A stretch of 5,895 nt of DNA from Acidobacteriota bacterium (GTDB lineage: Bacteria; Acidobacteriota; HRBIN11): the NCBI GenBank assembly GCA_025061865.1, contig JANXAA010000150.1, positions 1 to 5,895 of the forward strand, in the 5' to 3' direction. How positions within the stretch are numbered: position 1 is the stretch's first letter; the number at the start of each line of letters is the position of its first letter. Position numbers and translations under genes: made by a program. Below the pieces are notes generated by a model, which saw only the letters and a list, made by a program, of their open reading frames with translations, made no database searches and was not told where the DNA came from. This document shows positions 5,643 through 5,895 of the stretch, piece after piece.

Positions 5643-5650
5643 CTCCCTTT
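5643..5650 (-). promoter_or_regulatory. Ribosome binding site of nosF
   Basis: AAAGGGAG on the minus strand sits 8 nt before the ATG at 5634 but only 2 nt before the ATG at 5640, so it favours 5634. It begins two nucleotides after the end of the 17-pair hairpin formed by 5653-5705, so the stem could affect ribosome access. Confidence 0.6.
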
Positions 5651-5652
5651 AG

Positions 5653-5705
5653 GGCAGTAGGGCAATAAGGCAAGCACCGGCTCGAAGTCTTACCGCCCTA
5701 CTGCC
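5653..5705 (-). repeat. Octameric inverted array forming a 17-pair hairpin between nosD and nosF
   Basis: Arms 5653-5669 and 5689-5705 are inverted copies matching at 15 of 17 positions, around a 19-nt loop. In the minus-strand transcript both mismatches become G-U pairs, so the stem is continuous. The arms consist of 8-nt units: plus-strand CCCTACTG and CCTTACTG on the right, and minus-strand CCTTATTG and CCCTACTG on the left. The right arm contains the TAG (5698-5700) that ends the hydrophobic tail of the upstream frame. No U run follows, so this looks like a stabilising or translation-modulating element and not a terminator. Confidence 0.7.
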
Positions 5706-5886
5706 TTACTGCCTTCACTAGAAAGCCGCCTAGGAGGACCAGGGCTAAGCCGCCCAGGCCCCAGATGACCGGGCCGTCGCCCTCTCGCGGAAAGGCCGTC
5801 CGGAGTGCCACGGGTAGGTCCGCAAGGGTCGCGGATCTTCCATCCGGGGCCGGATCGGAAACAGCGGCAGGAGGCGACCGACCCCC
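5698..5886 (-). other. Hydrophobic tail in the adjacent frame, probable displaced C-terminus of nosD
   Basis: This frame is open from 5886, after an in-frame TGA at 5887-5889, to TAG at 5698-5700. Its second half reads LADLPVALRTAFPREGDG and then VIWGLGGLALVLLGGFLVK, a convincing single transmembrane helix with a basic end. Third-position G/C is poor before about 5835 and high afterwards, the mirror image of the nosD frame. The simplest reading is one gene whose frame changes by -1 between about 5835 and 5795. That could be a one-base deletion, a sequence error or recoding. A separate tiny gene starting at an internal GTG is less likely. Confidence 0.5.
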
Positions 5887-5895
5887 TCAAGGACC
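5745..5895 (-). CDS. nosD: C-terminal end of NosD-like protein (partial)
   Basis: In the frame entering at 5894 the minus strand encodes VLEGVGRLLPLFPIRP followed by RMEDPRPLRTYP, and stops at TAG 5745-5747. To my recollection the last part of NosD, the periplasmic right-handed beta-helix protein of N2O reductase maturation, commonly has a 'LP-x-F/L ... (D/E)DP-x-PL' ending, which this resembles. The position immediately before nosF matches the usual nosDFY order. G/C-ending codons dominate as far as about 5810. After that, the residues in this frame (HSGRPFRERATARSS) look non-coding, and good codon bias continues in another frame. The true C-terminus may therefore be the tail ending at 5698. 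Only about 50 residues are visible and the identification leans on context. Confidence 0.55.
   Translation of the reverse strand, partial: VLEGVGRLLPLFPIRPRMEDPRPLRTYPWHSGRPFRERATARSSGAWAA

Noticed and set aside
5635..5673. Upstream TTG start for nosF
   Set aside because: The added residues are only translation of the octamer array, and AAAGGGAG is well placed for the ATG at 5634.
5690..5890. Minus-strand frame starting with TTG at 5890
   Set aside because: It is Gly/Pro/Arg-rich with poor G/C at third positions; the two other minus-strand frames carry the NosD-like and membrane-tail signals.

Overview
The window is GC-rich (around 60% by eye) with strongly C/G-ending codons and belongs to a bacterium whose lineage I cannot fix from sequence alone. 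The nitrous-oxide-reductase accessory genes point to an organism able to reduce N2O. The compact layout and composition would suit an uncultured, possibly thermophilic lineage, but that is a guess.

Layout. (1) Positions 1-130, minus strand: 5' end of a gene for an alanine dehydrogenase / NAD(P) transhydrogenase alpha-type protein, preceded by two overlapping, mutually exclusive hairpins at 211-238. (2) 277-615, minus: a small two-helix membrane protein with a strong ribosome binding site. (3) 616-1024: a divergent intergenic region of about 400 bp. It holds an unusually dense run of small hairpins and a 23-nt imperfect direct repeat at 664-907, then a 10-nt direct repeat at 20-nt spacing just before the next gene. 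(4) 1025-2470, plus: a 481-residue Nramp-like (APC superfamily) transporter lacking the canonical DPGN motif. (5) A hairpin at 2511-2534 between convergent genes. (6) 2578-5895, minus: a nos accessory cluster read right to left. It comprises the 3' end of nosD, nosF (ABC ATPase), nosY (ABC-2 permease), nosL (copper lipoprotein) and a secreted blue-copper protein. nosZ is not in the window and may lie beyond the right edge.

How the genes fit together. NosD, NosF and NosY form the ABC-type maturation apparatus for the copper centres of periplasmic N2O reductase, and NosL is a periplasmic copper chaperone. The last gene encodes a cupredoxin with a complete His/Cys-x2-His-x2-Met site, so it may carry electrons to the reductase or handle copper. 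The transporter and the left-hand genes have no obvious link to N2O reduction.

The least expected structure is in the junctions. Every nos junction except the 3-nt nosF/nosY gap carries a degenerate tandem array with a 7-, 8- or 14-nt period, or an inverted repeat built from such units. The nosD/nosF hairpin is continuous over 17 pairs in the transcript and ends two nucleotides before the nosF Shine-Dalgarno. The arrays also run into the 5' end of nosL and supply the stop codon of the nosD tail. The nosD 3' end appears to change reading frame shortly before its end.
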